From the NCBI GenBank assembly GCA_035634055.1, contig DASQDR010000055.1:1-64000 (forward strand): a stretch of 64,000 nt of DNA, written 5' to 3'. Position numbers and translations under genes: made by a program. The first letter of the stretch is position 1. Each line of letters begins with the position of its first letter. Positions 33,651-42,167 of the stretch are shown here, one piece after another. Source of the DNA: JAICTV01 sp035634055. GTDB lineage: Bacteria; Planctomycetota; Phycisphaerae; Tepidisphaerales; Tepidisphaeraceae. The notes below the pieces were generated by a model. It had not been told where the DNA came from. It made no database searches and saw only the letters and a program-made list of their open reading frames with translations.

Positions 33651-35579
33651 ATGCTCATGCGTCGTTCGCTCCGCGGTATCCTGGCGTTGTGTGCGACGCT
33701 GATGATGGCTGCCGCGGTGGCGGCGCAGGCGGCCCCTGCGTCGCAGCCTGCGTCGCAGCCGGCGACCGCGCCGTCGCAGCTCCAGCTCAGCACCGACCGC
33801 CTGGTCGTCTTCAAGGACGGCCACGGGCTGGTGATGCAAACCGGGCGAGGCGTCGCCGATGACCAGGGGCGTGCGTTTATCACCGACATTCCGGATTCCG
33901 CCACGCTCGGCTGCTTCTGGGCCATTGCCGAGGACGGCGCGATCCTGGCGATGCGGGCGGAGTGGGTCGAGACGCGCGACGTCCGCCGCCACGAGACGCC
34001 GTGCCTTAGCATCGCGGAGCTGATCCGCGCGAACGTCGGCAAGACGCTGACGCTGGAGATGACCGACAAGGGCCCCGGCGGCGCGGCCATCACACAGGAA
34101 GGGCGGCTGGTGGAGCTGCTGGAACTCCCGCCGGAGGACGTCACACCGGCGCCCGCGCTGGCGGCCGGATCCCCTTCGACCGCCGGACTGCAGCCAGCCC
34201 TGTACTCGTCGATTGCCTACCGCTCCGGCGCCGTCGCCGCCGGCTCGTTCTCACGCGACGCGCTTCCGGGCGGCGGGATGCTCTCGCGCGACCTTGTGCC
34301 GCGAGGCGGAGAACTGCTCGTCCTGGCGCTCGACGACAACCGCCGACTCGTCCTGCCCGTCGCTCAGGTCAAGTCGATGCGCGGCGGGGCCGACGTGGTC
34401 ACCACCACCCGCCGTCAGCAGGAGGTCTACACCCGCGCCAAGCGGCTGAGCTTCGACTTCGGCAAGTCGGCGGCGGGCAAGGCGGTCTCGCTGCGGCTGT
34501 TCTTCTTCACGCCCGGCCTGCGGTGGATCCCAACGTACCGGATCAGCGGCGAGCTGAAGGACTCGGCGGCCGTGGCCTTGCAGGGGGAGATCCTCAACGA
34601 CGTTGCGGACGCCGAGCATGCCGCGCTCGACCTGGTGGTCGGCGTGCCGCACTTCCGCTTCGCAGACATCGCCTCGCCGCTCACGCTGGAGCGCACGCTG
34701 CGGGCGGCGATGTCGGCGGCGAACGTGAACGTCGGCAACAACTTCATGATGAACAGCCAGTTCGCCATGGACAACCGCGCCCGCGCCGACACCGGCGTGG
34801 AGCAGCCGGTCACGGTCGCCCCCGAGTTGCTCGGCAGTGGCGGCGAGCAGGATTTGTTCGTCTACCACATCAAGGACTTCTCGCTGAAGAAGGGGGCTCG
34901 CGCCACGGTTCCACTGTGGCAGCAGACCGCGCCGCTGCGCCACCTCTACACGTTCAACATCAACGCCAAGCGCAGCCAGGGCGACGGCCGGCTCGTCGAT
35001 GACGCCGCCCCGGGCGCCGGCGGCGGCGGCGGCGGCGGCGGACATGGCCATCCCGCGGGCAGATCGCCCAACCGCATCGTGCTCAACCAGGTCTGGCACC
35101 AGCTCGAGCTGACCAACGCCGGCGACGTCCCCTGGACCACCGGCGCCGCCCTGCTGCTGCGCGACCTGCTGCCGCTCGGGCAGGACCTGCTGGTCTACAC
35201 CCCGCCGCGCGGCAAGGTGCTGGTGCCGGTGACGGTGGCCGTTGACCTCCGCGGGTCCATCGACGAGCAGGAGATCAGCCGCCAGGACAACGCCCTGCGC
35301 TTCGACGGCTCGGACTACTCCCGCGTGACCAAGCGCGGCACGATCACCCTCAACAGCTTCCGCCGGGAGAGGTCCACCATGCGCATCAACCTAGGCATCG
35401 GCGGCAAGGTGCTGAGCGCGTCCGACGAAGGCAAGGTCACCCTGAACGACCTGGAGCCGGACGACTGGGCCAACGGGTCCGTGCGCATCAACAATCACAG
35501 CGACGTGACGTGGGAGCTCGATGTCGAGCCGGGCGTGACCAAGACGATCACGTACGAGGTGAGCTTCTACACGCGGTGA
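33651..35579 (+). CDS. Large exported beta-rich protein (DUF4139-like architecture)
   Basis: This 642-aa protein has a signal peptide (GILALCATLMMAAAVAAQA, residues about 9-27) and a Ser/Gln/Pro-Ala linker. The body has VFKDGHGLVMQTGRGVADDQG near residue 55, a central part with RLFFFTPGLRWIPTYRISGE and LQGEILNDVADAEHAALDLV (about 285-330), and a C-terminal beta domain with LELTNAGDVPWTTGAALLLR and WELDVEPGVTKTITYEVSFY. The pattern 'W.P.Y.......L...I.N........D..L..G' resembles the DUF4139-type exported proteins, but I cannot confirm the family. GGGAGGTCTC precedes ATG 33651; the long in-frame extension to 32745 runs through the neighbour and is rejected. Probably periplasmic or outer-membrane associated. 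Confidence 0.72.
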   Translation: MLMRRSLRGILALCATLMMAAAVAAQAAPASQPASQPATAPSQLQLSTDRLVVFKDGHGLVMQTGRGVADDQGRAFITDIPDSATLGCFWAIAEDGAILAMRAEWVETRDVRRHETPCLSIAELIRANVGKTLTLEMTDKGPGGAAITQEGRLVELLELPPEDVTPAPALAAGSPSTAGLQPALYSSIAYRSGAVAAGSFSRDALPGGGMLSRDLVPRGGELLVLALDDNRRLVLPVAQVKSMRGGADVVTTTRRQQEVYTRAKRLSFDFGKSAAGKAVSLRLFFFTPGLRWIPTYRISGELKDSAAVALQGEILNDVADAEHAALDLVVGVPHFRFADIASPLTLERTLRAAMSAANVNVGNNFMMNSQFAMDNRARADTGVEQPVTVAPELLGSGGEQDLFVYHIKDFSLKKGARATVPLWQQTAPLRHLYTFNINAKRSQGDGRLVDDAAPGAGGGGGGGGHGHPAGRSPNRIVLNQVWHQLELTNAGDVPWTTGAALLLRDLLPLGQDLLVYTPPRGKVLVPVTVAVDLRGSIDEQEISRQDNALRFDGSDYSRVTKRGTITLNSFRRERSTMRINLGIGGKVLSASDEGKVTLNDLEPDDWANGSVRINNHSDVTWELDVEPGVTKTITYEVSFYTR

Positions 35580-35629
35580 GATCGCCGCTAACGCCGCCGA
35601 TCGGCAGGCGAGCCGCCGGTCCGCCGGCG

Positions 35630-36874
35630 TCACGGTCGGATCATTGCCACCGGTCGGGCGACGGCGGCGGTCATGGCGATCTGCGCCAGTGCGTCGGTGG
35701 CGTACCTCACGTCCTGCTTGCTGAGGAACGGGCCGAAGCTGAGGCGCGCGGTGCCGCCGGCGGGCGTGGTGCCGAGGGCGGCGTGGATGAGCGGCGCGCA
35801 GTGCAGGCCGGCGCGACAGAGAATGCCGAAATCGCGCTCCAGCGCCGCCGCCAGGTCCGCCGGCGGCAGCCCGTCGATTGTTACGCTGAACACGCCAAGC
35901 CGGTCGCGCACGCCCTGCGGGCCGAAGTAACGCAAGCCGTCCACGTCGCTCGCGCCATCGATGAACGTGCGGACCAGGTCGCGCTCGCGCTGGTGCAGCG
36001 CCTCAACCGTCTGATCCAGCACCCAGGCGACGCCCTCCCCCAGGCCGGCGATGCCGATGGCGTTGTGGCTGCCGGGCTCGAAGCGATCGGGCATGAAGTC
36101 GGGCTGGCGGTCGGTCTCGCTGACCGAGCCCGTGCCACCCTCGCGCAGCGGCGCGATTCGCTTCTCCAGCCCCGGACGGATGTAGAGGAACCCCGTCCCC
36201 AGCGGTCCCATGAGCCCCTTGTGCCCCGGCGCGGCCAGCAGGTCCACGCCGTCGCCGCGCACGTCGATCGGCACGTGCCCCGCCGACTGCGCCGCGTCCA
36301 CCAGCAGGGGCACGCCGTGCTCTCGCGCGACGGCGCCAATCGCCCGCAGCGGCTGTAGCGTGCCCGTCACGTTGCTGGCGTGCGTCATCGCGATCAACTT
36401 CGTCGCGGGGCGGATCGCGCGGCGGACGTCATCCGGATCGACCAGCCCCGTGCGAGGATCCACCGGCACGCGCGTCTGCTCGACCGCGCCCGCGTCCGCC
36501 AGCGCGTTGAGCGGGCGGAGGATCGAGTTGTGGTCAATGTGCGTGCAGATGACGTGGGGCGTGCCGCGTGCCGACGCTTCGGGCCCGAGCAGCAGGCCCT
36601 TGATGGCCAGATTGAGCGCGTCGGAACAGTTCAGCGTGAAGACGAAGTGGTTCGGGTCCTCGCCTTTCAACAACTGGTTGAGCCGCTCGCGGCACGAGGC
36701 GATCAGCCGGCCGGTCTCAACGGCCTCAGCGTACGCGCCGCGGCCGGCGCTGGCGCCCAGCTCGGTCGCGTAGCGCACCATCGCCGCCAGGACCTGCGGC
36801 GGCTTGGGGAAGCTGGTGGCGGCGTTGTCCATGTACAGCCGCCGCGGGGTCAACATCGTCTGCTCGCTGCTCAC
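35630..36874 (-). CDS. Class V aminotransferase, cysteine desulfurase-like
   Basis: This 414-aa PLP enzyme has the opening YMDNAATSFPKPPQVLAAM, FTLNCSDALNLAIKG, HIDHNSILRPL, LVDAAQSAGH (PLP-contacting Asp) and the Schiff-base Lys in APGHKG (K219). GRAGLHCAPL-type segment CRAGLHCAPLIH near residue 355 supplies the Cys expected for the 'cysteine desulfurase family protein' branch (SufS/EF2568-like). It may supply sulfur for Fe-S clusters or selenocysteine handling; no suf or nif genes adjoin. The start is a GTG at 36874; an ATG six codons later is equally possible and neither has a clear ribosome site. It is divergent from the glutaredoxin-like gene (86-base gap), which hints at a shared thiol or sulfur theme. 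Confidence 0.88.
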   Translation of the reverse strand: MSSEQTMLTPRRLYMDNAATSFPKPPQVLAAMVRYATELGASAGRGAYAEAVETGRLIASCRERLNQLLKGEDPNHFVFTLNCSDALNLAIKGLLLGPEASARGTPHVICTHIDHNSILRPLNALADAGAVEQTRVPVDPRTGLVDPDDVRRAIRPATKLIAMTHASNVTGTLQPLRAIGAVAREHGVPLLVDAAQSAGHVPIDVRGDGVDLLAAPGHKGLMGPLGTGFLYIRPGLEKRIAPLREGGTGSVSETDRQPDFMPDRFEPGSHNAIGIAGLGEGVAWVLDQTVEALHQRERDLVRTFIDGASDVDGLRYFGPQGVRDRLGVFSVTIDGLPPADLAAALERDFGILCRAGLHCAPLIHAALGTTPAGGTARLSFGPFLSKQDVRYATDALAQIAMTAAVARPVAMIRP

Positions 36875-36960
36875 GTCGCCCGATGATAGGAAAACCCCAG
36901 GCTCGCGTCACCGGTTCGCGCCTTCCGGCCAGCGCGGCGCGGTTCCTAAGATCGCCGGTC

Positions 36961-37236
36961 ATGAACAACATCACCGTATTCGGCGCCGACTGGTGCGAGG
37001 ACACGCACCGCACGCGGCACCGCCTGGACCTGCACGGCGTGCCGTACGATTACGTAGACGTGGACCGCGACGAGGCCGCGAATCACCTCATCACCCGGCA
37101 GAACAACGGCAAGCGCAAGACGCCGACCGTCGACCTCAATGGAAAATTCCTGATCGAGCCCACCGACCCGGAACTGGATGCGGCCCTGCGCAGCGCCGGG
37201 CTGATCGGCGAAGCGCACGAGCAATCGGCGTCGTAG
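36961..37236 (+). CDS. Glutaredoxin-like protein with single active-site Cys
   Basis: This 91-aa thioredoxin-fold protein has beta strand ITVFGADWCEDTHRTRHRLD, then VPYDYVDVDRDEAANHLITR, KRKTPTVDLNGKFLIEPTD (cis-Pro in TPTV) and the final helix ELDAALRSAGLI. The motif WCEDT keeps the first Cys but has Asp-Thr instead of the second Cys found in CPYC or CxxC glutaredoxins. Similar monothiol-type small proteins of the WCxDT group exist in actinobacteria and planctomycetes; a disulfide-exchange role with a low-molecular-weight thiol is plausible. The start at 36961 is set by the fold; the reading frame extends upstream without conserved residues. It is divergently transcribed from the class V aminotransferase. 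Confidence 0.85.
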   Translation: MNNITVFGADWCEDTHRTRHRLDLHGVPYDYVDVDRDEAANHLITRQNNGKRKTPTVDLNGKFLIEPTDPELDAALRSAGLIGEAHEQSAS

Positions 37237-37389
37237 CCGCGGCGGCCGGCGCGCCCCGCGTCGCCTCCGCCGGGGTGACCATTGCGGACGGTGAGCGAGC
37301 CGCTCTCACGTCGCGATACCCGCGGTGCGCGTCCGCCAGAGTCGTCGACTGCCACGCACGGCTCGCGGTCGGCGGCAATCAAGGGCGCG

Positions 37390-38136
37390 TTACCAGAACG
37401 CCCAGTCTTGCGTCTTGAGCACGTAGGCGGCGAGCAGGAGGTTGGTCACGGCGTGCGCGATGATGCACGCCCCGAGGCTCCTGGTGTAAACGAGCAGCGC
37501 GCCGATCATCAGCGCCCAGACGATTGCAGTCGGCCACCACGGCGCGTGCACGGTGGCGAACACCGCCGGGATGATCAGGAACGCGGGCCACTCGAACTCA
37601 CCGACGCCCGCGAGCTTGAAGTCGTTGGGCGAAATGATCTGTCGCCAGAGGTAGTCGCGCCAGAACAGCTCTTCCATCACCGGCACGACCAGCACCGCGC
37701 CGAAGAGCCGGACCGCGATGAACGCCCACGCCGCCGCCGGCGTGGAGAACGTGGCAAAGGGGTTGAAGACGTCGGCCGGGTCGGGCTTGAAGCGCTCGAA
37801 GGTGTTCTGGAGCCAGAGCTGCATCCCCACCCATTGCACGATGCCGATGACGCCGACGATCGCGCCCAGCCCGGCGTAGCGCCAACTGATCCGCGTGTAG
37901 CGCCGCCAGAAGATCACCAGCAGCGCCGCGACGATCACCGCCCGCGCCACGTACGCGGCGGGGTAGAGCGACTTCCACGTGGTGCCCACCCAGATCAGCC
38001 CGAGGAAGACCGCCATCGGCGCGACGTACGCGGCCTCGTCGCGGTAGCCGCGTGAACCGTCGGCGGGCGGCGGCGGAGCCGGCGGCACGGGCTGGGGCCT
38101 GGCAGCGGGCGGCGGCGGTTGCGCGGGTGCGGTCAT
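37390..38136 (-). CDS. PEP-CTERM-associated CAAX-type (CPBP) membrane protease
   Basis: This 248-aa integral membrane protein has a Pro-rich cytoplasmic start and about seven helices: YVAPMAVFLGLIWVGTTWKS, VIVAALLVIFWRR, LGAIVGVIGIVQWVGM and others. The CPBP/Abi motifs are EELFWRDYLWRQII (EExxxR, near residue 155), ATVHAPWWP (metal His) and IIAHAVTNLLLAAYVL, closing with DWAFW. The arrangement closely resembles the 'CAAX prenyl protease-related' family that accompanies exosortase/PEP-CTERM systems (TIGR03008), which fits the PEP-CTERM proteins in this window. ATG 38136 lies 13 bases after the FIST gene stop, so the two are co-transcribed. Whether it processes PEP-CTERM proteins or acts elsewhere is unknown. 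Confidence 0.88.
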   Translation of the reverse strand: MTAPAQPPPPAARPQPVPPAPPPPADGSRGYRDEAAYVAPMAVFLGLIWVGTTWKSLYPAAYVARAVIVAALLVIFWRRYTRISWRYAGLGAIVGVIGIVQWVGMQLWLQNTFERFKPDPADVFNPFATFSTPAAAWAFIAVRLFGAVLVVPVMEELFWRDYLWRQIISPNDFKLAGVGEFEWPAFLIIPAVFATVHAPWWPTAIVWALMIGALLVYTRSLGACIIAHAVTNLLLAAYVLKTQDWAFW

Positions 38137-38149
38137 GGGCACGAGCGTA

Positions 38150-39322
38150 TCAGGACGAGCGCGGACGGAGGAGGGCGAGGCTGGCGGTGTGGCCGTGGAC
38201 GAAGTTCTTCCCGCCGATCGGCCCGAGTTCGCCGGCGGCGAAGAACCCCGCGACCGGCGTCCGCGGCATCGCCCGCCGCGCCGCCGACACATCGTGGCAA
38301 GGCTGGTCGAACATGCGCGTCCCGCGCCCGTTGCAACTGAACAGCAGCGCCGCGCCGGGCGCGGGCTCGGCCGACTGTTGCGACGCGAGCAGCAACGCCA
38401 GGTCCTCGGTGGCCGTGCCGGCATCGCGCACGTGGAACTGAACGGTCTGCCCGACGCGGACGAAATCCGTGACGGCGATCGCACCGGAGTTCTGGTCCAC
38501 GCCCATCAGGTTGCGGACGAGAAAATCGCCGCGGCCGAACGATTCCCGATACTCGCTGATCGCCCGGCCGATGAGCAGCCCGTTGCCCAGCAGCTCCTTG
38601 TCCGCATCGCTCATGTCGTCGACCATCTCTCGCAGCGCCGTCAGCGCCGGGCGGCCGCCGAGTTGCTCGATCACGTTTTCGCGGCTGCGCGTGACGACCA
38701 TGGCGCGCCCGACCGGGCGGCACCCCTGGCTGACGACGGTGGTGACCTCGACCGCGCCGCTGAGGCTCACGCCGACGAAGCCATCCTCGAGAAGCTCGTC
38801 GTTGCGCACGAGGACGTTCTCGCCCGGCTGCCGTGCCCCGCTGGCCATCCCGCCGATCAGCGGCAGGCCGGGCGCGGCGGCATCGAGCGCGGGCAGGAAC
38901 GGGGTCGTCGGCGTCGTGAACGGATCGCCGAAGCCAATGACCGCGCGCGTCTCCGGCCCGTGGGCGAGGCGCTGGAGCAGCTCCTCGCGATCCGCCAGCA
39001 CGTCGCGCCACTCGTCGGCCGCGATGTGGAACGGGTGCAGCCGGACGCCGGGAAGCTGTCCGACCAGCAGCGACATGCCCGGCGCGCGCTCGACCTCGCG
39101 GTCGCCGCCGATGACGCCCTCGGCGGAGCAACCGAGCATCACCTGCGGATCGAGCTCGCGCCAGAGGCGCTCGGTGATCGAGCGGGCCTCGGCGGCGTGG
39201 TGCGGGGTGAAGAAGAGGAAGGTTAGGTCCGCGTCAATCGCCGCCTCGCGCGCCGCGGCCAACACCTCGTCGACGGCGTCGGCGGTGGACTCGTTCTCGC
39301 TGACGGCCGACGCGAATCGCAT
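38150..39322 (-). CDS. FIST N- and C-domain signal protein
   Basis: This 390-aa cytoplasmic protein opens MRFASAVSENESTADAVDEV and has FIST_N features DADLTFLFFTPHHAAEA, VMLGCSAEGVIGGDREVE (conserved GCSxxGVIG) and LIGGMASGARQPGENVLVRN, followed by FIST_C with VSQGCRPVGRAMVVTRSREN, LLGNGLLIGRAISEY, and LLFSCNGRGTRMFDQPCHDV (C-x-GRG) near residue 335. FIST proteins are proposed small-ligand sensors, often linked to signal transduction. It sits in the middle of a minus-strand operon between a zinc-ribbon membrane protein and the CAAX-type protease. No signal-transduction partner is visible beside it. Confidence 0.95.
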   Translation of the reverse strand: MRFASAVSENESTADAVDEVLAAAREAAIDADLTFLFFTPHHAAEARSITERLWRELDPQVMLGCSAEGVIGGDREVERAPGMSLLVGQLPGVRLHPFHIAADEWRDVLADREELLQRLAHGPETRAVIGFGDPFTTPTTPFLPALDAAAPGLPLIGGMASGARQPGENVLVRNDELLEDGFVGVSLSGAVEVTTVVSQGCRPVGRAMVVTRSRENVIEQLGGRPALTALREMVDDMSDADKELLGNGLLIGRAISEYRESFGRGDFLVRNLMGVDQNSGAIAVTDFVRVGQTVQFHVRDAGTATEDLALLLASQQSAEPAPGAALLFSCNGRGTRMFDQPCHDVSAARRAMPRTPVAGFFAAGELGPIGGKNFVHGHTASLALLRPRSS

Positions 39323-39359
39323 GACGACGCCTCTCCTGCCCCGGGCGATTGAACGACCG

Positions 39360-40112
39360 CTACGCCGCCGCCGCCGCCGCGTTGTTCCTTTCCTTCTGCC
39401 ACTTGGCGTAGCCGATGAAGATCATGATCGCGCCCAGCGTGACAAGGAACCCGCAGACGCCCCACTTGCCGAAGATGCCATACAGGATTCGCTCGAAGCT
39501 CTTGAGCTTCAGCGTGTCCTCGCCGTTCTCATAGTCGAGCAGGCGGAAGTACTGGTAGAACGCTACCGGCACCATCAGTGCGCCGGCGATCAGGTAGTAC
39601 CACCACTTCCAGTTGTCATTGTCGGGAATCATGTTGGCGGTGAAATCGACCAGGCCGCCGCTGCTGGCGGCTCGTTCTCCATCCGCCGGCTTGCCCGCGG
39701 CGGCACCCGGTGAAGCGCTGGCGCCCGCCGCCTTGCCGGACGGTTTATATGGAGGCGGCGCAGCGGGCGGCGCGGTGGCGACGTCGTCGTACGCCCCGTC
39801 GCCACCCATGTCGTCGAACGCCGCGTCGAAGTCCGGCTCCGGGTCGGGCCGCGCCGCCGGTTTCGGCTTCGGCGTGGCGACCGCGGTCGCCGCGATCACT
39901 CCGGCGGCCGCGGGGCGCGCGGCCGCGGGCTTGGCAACCGCGGGTCTCGCGACGGGCTTGGCGGCGGCGGCGGCGTTCGCGCCCACCGCCTTTGGCACCG
40001 TCATGACCTCGCCGCACTTGCACTTGGCCTTCCGACCAGCCAGTTCCGGCTTCCACGTGTACTGCTTCCCGCACGATGCGCACGCGAATTTGGGTGGGGA
40101 TGACGCGGACAT
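39360..40112 (-). CDS. Zinc-ribbon protein with C-terminal transmembrane helices
   Basis: This 250-aa protein begins with a compact zinc ribbon, FACASCGKQYTWKPELAGRK then AKCKCGEVMTVP (four Cys, residues 9-34), a motif frequent in planctomycete membrane and secretion proteins. A long Ala/Pro/Lys linker (residues 40-150) follows. The C-terminal third has two helices, WYYLIAGALMVPVAFYQYF and VCGFLVTLGAIMIFIGYAKW, placing the ribbon in the cytoplasm or at the inner face. It is first in the operon 40112-37390. The ribbon binds zinc or acts as a scaffold; the role is not known. Confidence 0.85.
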   Translation of the reverse strand: MSASSPPKFACASCGKQYTWKPELAGRKAKCKCGEVMTVPKAVGANAAAAAKPVARPAVAKPAAARPAAAGVIAATAVATPKPKPAARPDPEPDFDAAFDDMGGDGAYDDVATAPPAAPPPYKPSGKAAGASASPGAAAGKPADGERAASSGGLVDFTANMIPDNDNWKWWYYLIAGALMVPVAFYQYFRLLDYENGEDTLKLKSFERILYGIFGKWGVCGFLVTLGAIMIFIGYAKWQKERNNAAAAAA

Positions 40113-40321
40113 GCGTTTGTACCTCGCGCGACAGGTGGCGCCGCCTCCCCTGCGAGCGCGCGGGGAGAAGGCGGAAACAGGCTATCAATCCAACGCTGTG
40201 ATGGCAAAGGCATTCGCCCGGCTCGCCAGGCGAGCGGGCGACGAGATCACCCGACGGAATCCGTCACTGGACGGCCGCCAGGCCTGCGGAAGGGCCCGGC
40301 ATGCTGGCTCGGGCGGCGGGT

Positions 40322-40978
40322 TCACGGCGGTGCGCACGCTGGGGCGAACGCTTCGGTCATCCGCCGCGCCAGGGCGGTCGCCACGTCCCGCGGGGGAGGC
40401 GCTTGATCCCCGAGCAGCCGGCGGACGGAGGTCACGGGGCGGCCCCACAGGCCGCAGGGGACGATCAGGTCGAAGAAGCCCAGATCCGTGGTGACGTTAA
40501 GCGCGACGCCGTGCATCGACACGCCGCGCCGGATGCGCACGCCGATGGCGGCAACCTTCGCCAGCCGCCCGGCGTCGTCCGCCCAGACGCCAACCGCCTC
40601 CGCGTCCTTCCGCGCCGCGATGCCGAGGTCCGCCAGCGTAGCGATCAGGATGTCCTCCAGGCGGTGGACGTAGCCGCTGACGGAAAGCCGGTGATCGGCC
40701 AGGCGGACGATCGGGTAGGCGACCACCTGCCCGGGGCCGTGGAAGGTGACGTCGCCGCCCCGGTCGGATTCCACCACGTCCACACCCGCGCGCGCCAGCG
40801 CGTCGGCCGAGGCGAGGACGTTCCTCGCCAGCCCCGGGCGACGCCCGAGCGTGATGACCGGCGGGTGCTCGACCAGAAGCAGCCGCTCGGCGCCGCCGGC
40901 CAGCACGTCGGCGTGCGCGCGCTCCTGCTCGGCCCACGCCTGGCGGTACGGCACCGTTCCCAGATCCTGCACGATCAT
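40322..40978 (-). CDS. lipB: Octanoyl-ACP:protein N-octanoyltransferase (lipoate biosynthesis)
   Basis: This 218-aa enzyme moves octanoate from acyl carrier protein to lipoyl domains, the first step of lipoate synthesis. The LipB motif RGGDVTFHGPGQ covers residues 73-84; the conserved Lys of the catalytic pair is in RLAKVAAIG (K141) and the nucleophilic Cys in IVPCGLWGRPVTS (C175). The start is ATG 40978, which gives MIVQDLGTVPYRQAWAEQER, the family's opening; the frame continues upstream through poly-Gly and the neighbouring gene and is rejected. No lipA is adjacent. It is divergent from the STAS gene. Confidence 0.96.
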   Translation of the reverse strand: MIVQDLGTVPYRQAWAEQERAHADVLAGGAERLLLVEHPPVITLGRRPGLARNVLASADALARAGVDVVESDRGGDVTFHGPGQVVAYPIVRLADHRLSVSGYVHRLEDILIATLADLGIAARKDAEAVGVWADDAGRLAKVAAIGVRIRRGVSMHGVALNVTTDLGFFDLIVPCGLWGRPVTSVRRLLGDQAPPPRDVATALARRMTEAFAPACAPP

Positions 40979-41162
40979 CGCGACCGCATCATATGCCACC
41001 GCCGCCCCACTGCCGCCCGCCGCCACTCCGCTGCCGCCGCCGCCGCCGCCGCCGCGGAGCCGCGACGCGGTGCTGAATCCGGGCGTGACGCGCCCGCGAC
41101 CGCCTGTTAGGCTCTTGCGCCTCATCTGGTTTGGCCGGCGGCGTTGCAGGAACCCATTTCGT

Positions 41163-41522
41163 ATGAACCCACACTTCACCGTCCACCCGTTCGACAAGTA
41201 TTCGGTCGTCGAGTTCCGCACGGCGTCGCTGATGGACCCGCTCATCCTCGAGGAGATCGGCCGCGAGCTGTACCGACTGGTCGACGATGAGGACCGCCGC
41301 AAGCTCGTGCTCGACTTCGAGAAGGTCCAGTACCTCTCGTCGCAGGCGATCGGCATCATCCTCACGCTCAACAAGAAGCTGGCGGCGCTGAAGTACAGCA
41401 AGCTGGTGCTCTGCGGCGTGGGGCCGAAGCTGATGGAACTGCTGAAGATCACCCGCCTCGACCGCATCCTGACCGTCAAGCCCACGCAGCAGGACGCGGT
41501 GAAGGTGATCGAGGCCGCCTGA
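41163..41522 (+). CDS. STAS-domain anti-sigma factor antagonist
   Basis: This 119-aa single-domain protein follows the SpoIIAA/STAS fold: EFRTASLMDPLILEEIGREL, KLVLDFEKVQYLSSQAIGII (the phosphorylatable Ser lies in YLSSQAIG, near residue 60), then ALKYSKLVLCGVGPKLMELL and LDRILTVKPTQQDAVKVI. Such proteins bind anti-sigma kinases or act in stressosome-like switches. No partner kinase or PP2C phosphatase lies nearby. AGGA precedes ATG 41163. It is followed 37 bases on by the ACT-domain gene in the same direction, with which it may form an operon. Confidence 0.93.
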   Translation: MNPHFTVHPFDKYSVVEFRTASLMDPLILEEIGRELYRLVDDEDRRKLVLDFEKVQYLSSQAIGIILTLNKKLAALKYSKLVLCGVGPKLMELLKITRLDRILTVKPTQQDAVKVIEAA

Positions 41523-41559
41523 CGCCGCAACCGATCCGCCGATTTCCCCGGAGCTCGTC

Positions 41560-42021
41560 ATGGCCGAGGTGCGACCGCTCGCGCAGTTCAGCGTTTTCCT
41601 CGTCAACAAGCCGGGTGTGCTGGCGCAGGTGACGGGCGCGCTGGCCCAGGCGAAGGTGAACCTGGTGGCGGTCACGCTGGTCGATTCGCAGGAGCACGGC
41701 GTGCTGCGGATGGTGGCCGAGGACCCGGCCCAGGCGCGCCAGGTGCTGGCGAAGCTGAACCTGCCAATGACCGAGACCGACGTGCTCTGCGTCGACCTGC
41801 CCAACCGGCCGGGCGCGCTTTCGGACGTGGCGACGCAGTTGGGCAAGGAGCACATCAACATCAACTACGCCTACGTCACCAGCGGCGCGCCCGGCGGGCG
41901 GACGACGGGCGTCTTCAAGGTGGCGGATCAGGCCAAGGCGCTTCACGTGCTGAAGAAGGCGGGCGGCAAGCACAAGGAGCCGCCCAACCTCCGCCGCGGA
42001 GCGGGCGGCGCGAGGCGGTAA
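41560..42021 (+). CDS. Tandem ACT-domain amino-acid-binding protein
   Basis: This 153-aa protein has two ACT domains. The first (about residues 8-70) reads QFSVFLVNKPGVLAQVTGAL then VNLVAVTLVDSQEHGVLRMV; the second (about 75-135) reads DVLCVDLPNRPGALSDVATQ, LGKEHININYAYVTSGAPGG. NKPGVLAQV and NRPGALSDV are the ligand-loop motifs of ACT domains. The tail is Lys/Arg-rich. Proteins of this form sense amino acids, but which one cannot be told. It resembles the regulatory half of amino-acid enzymes without the enzyme. It directly follows the STAS gene. Confidence 0.92.
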   Translation: MAEVRPLAQFSVFLVNKPGVLAQVTGALAQAKVNLVAVTLVDSQEHGVLRMVAEDPAQARQVLAKLNLPMTETDVLCVDLPNRPGALSDVATQLGKEHININYAYVTSGAPGGRTTGVFKVADQAKALHVLKKAGGKHKEPPNLRRGAGGARR

Positions 42022-42167
42022 GGGCTTCCCCCTCCGCGGCGACGCCGCCGCGCGCTGCGCGTCGCCCGACCACCCGCGCACGTCCTGCCTCTAGAAAACC
42101 CGCCCGCCCGCCCGATAATGCGCTGGCGGAGAGGGCGCGGAATCGGGGTACACGGAGGTCGGCGAGG

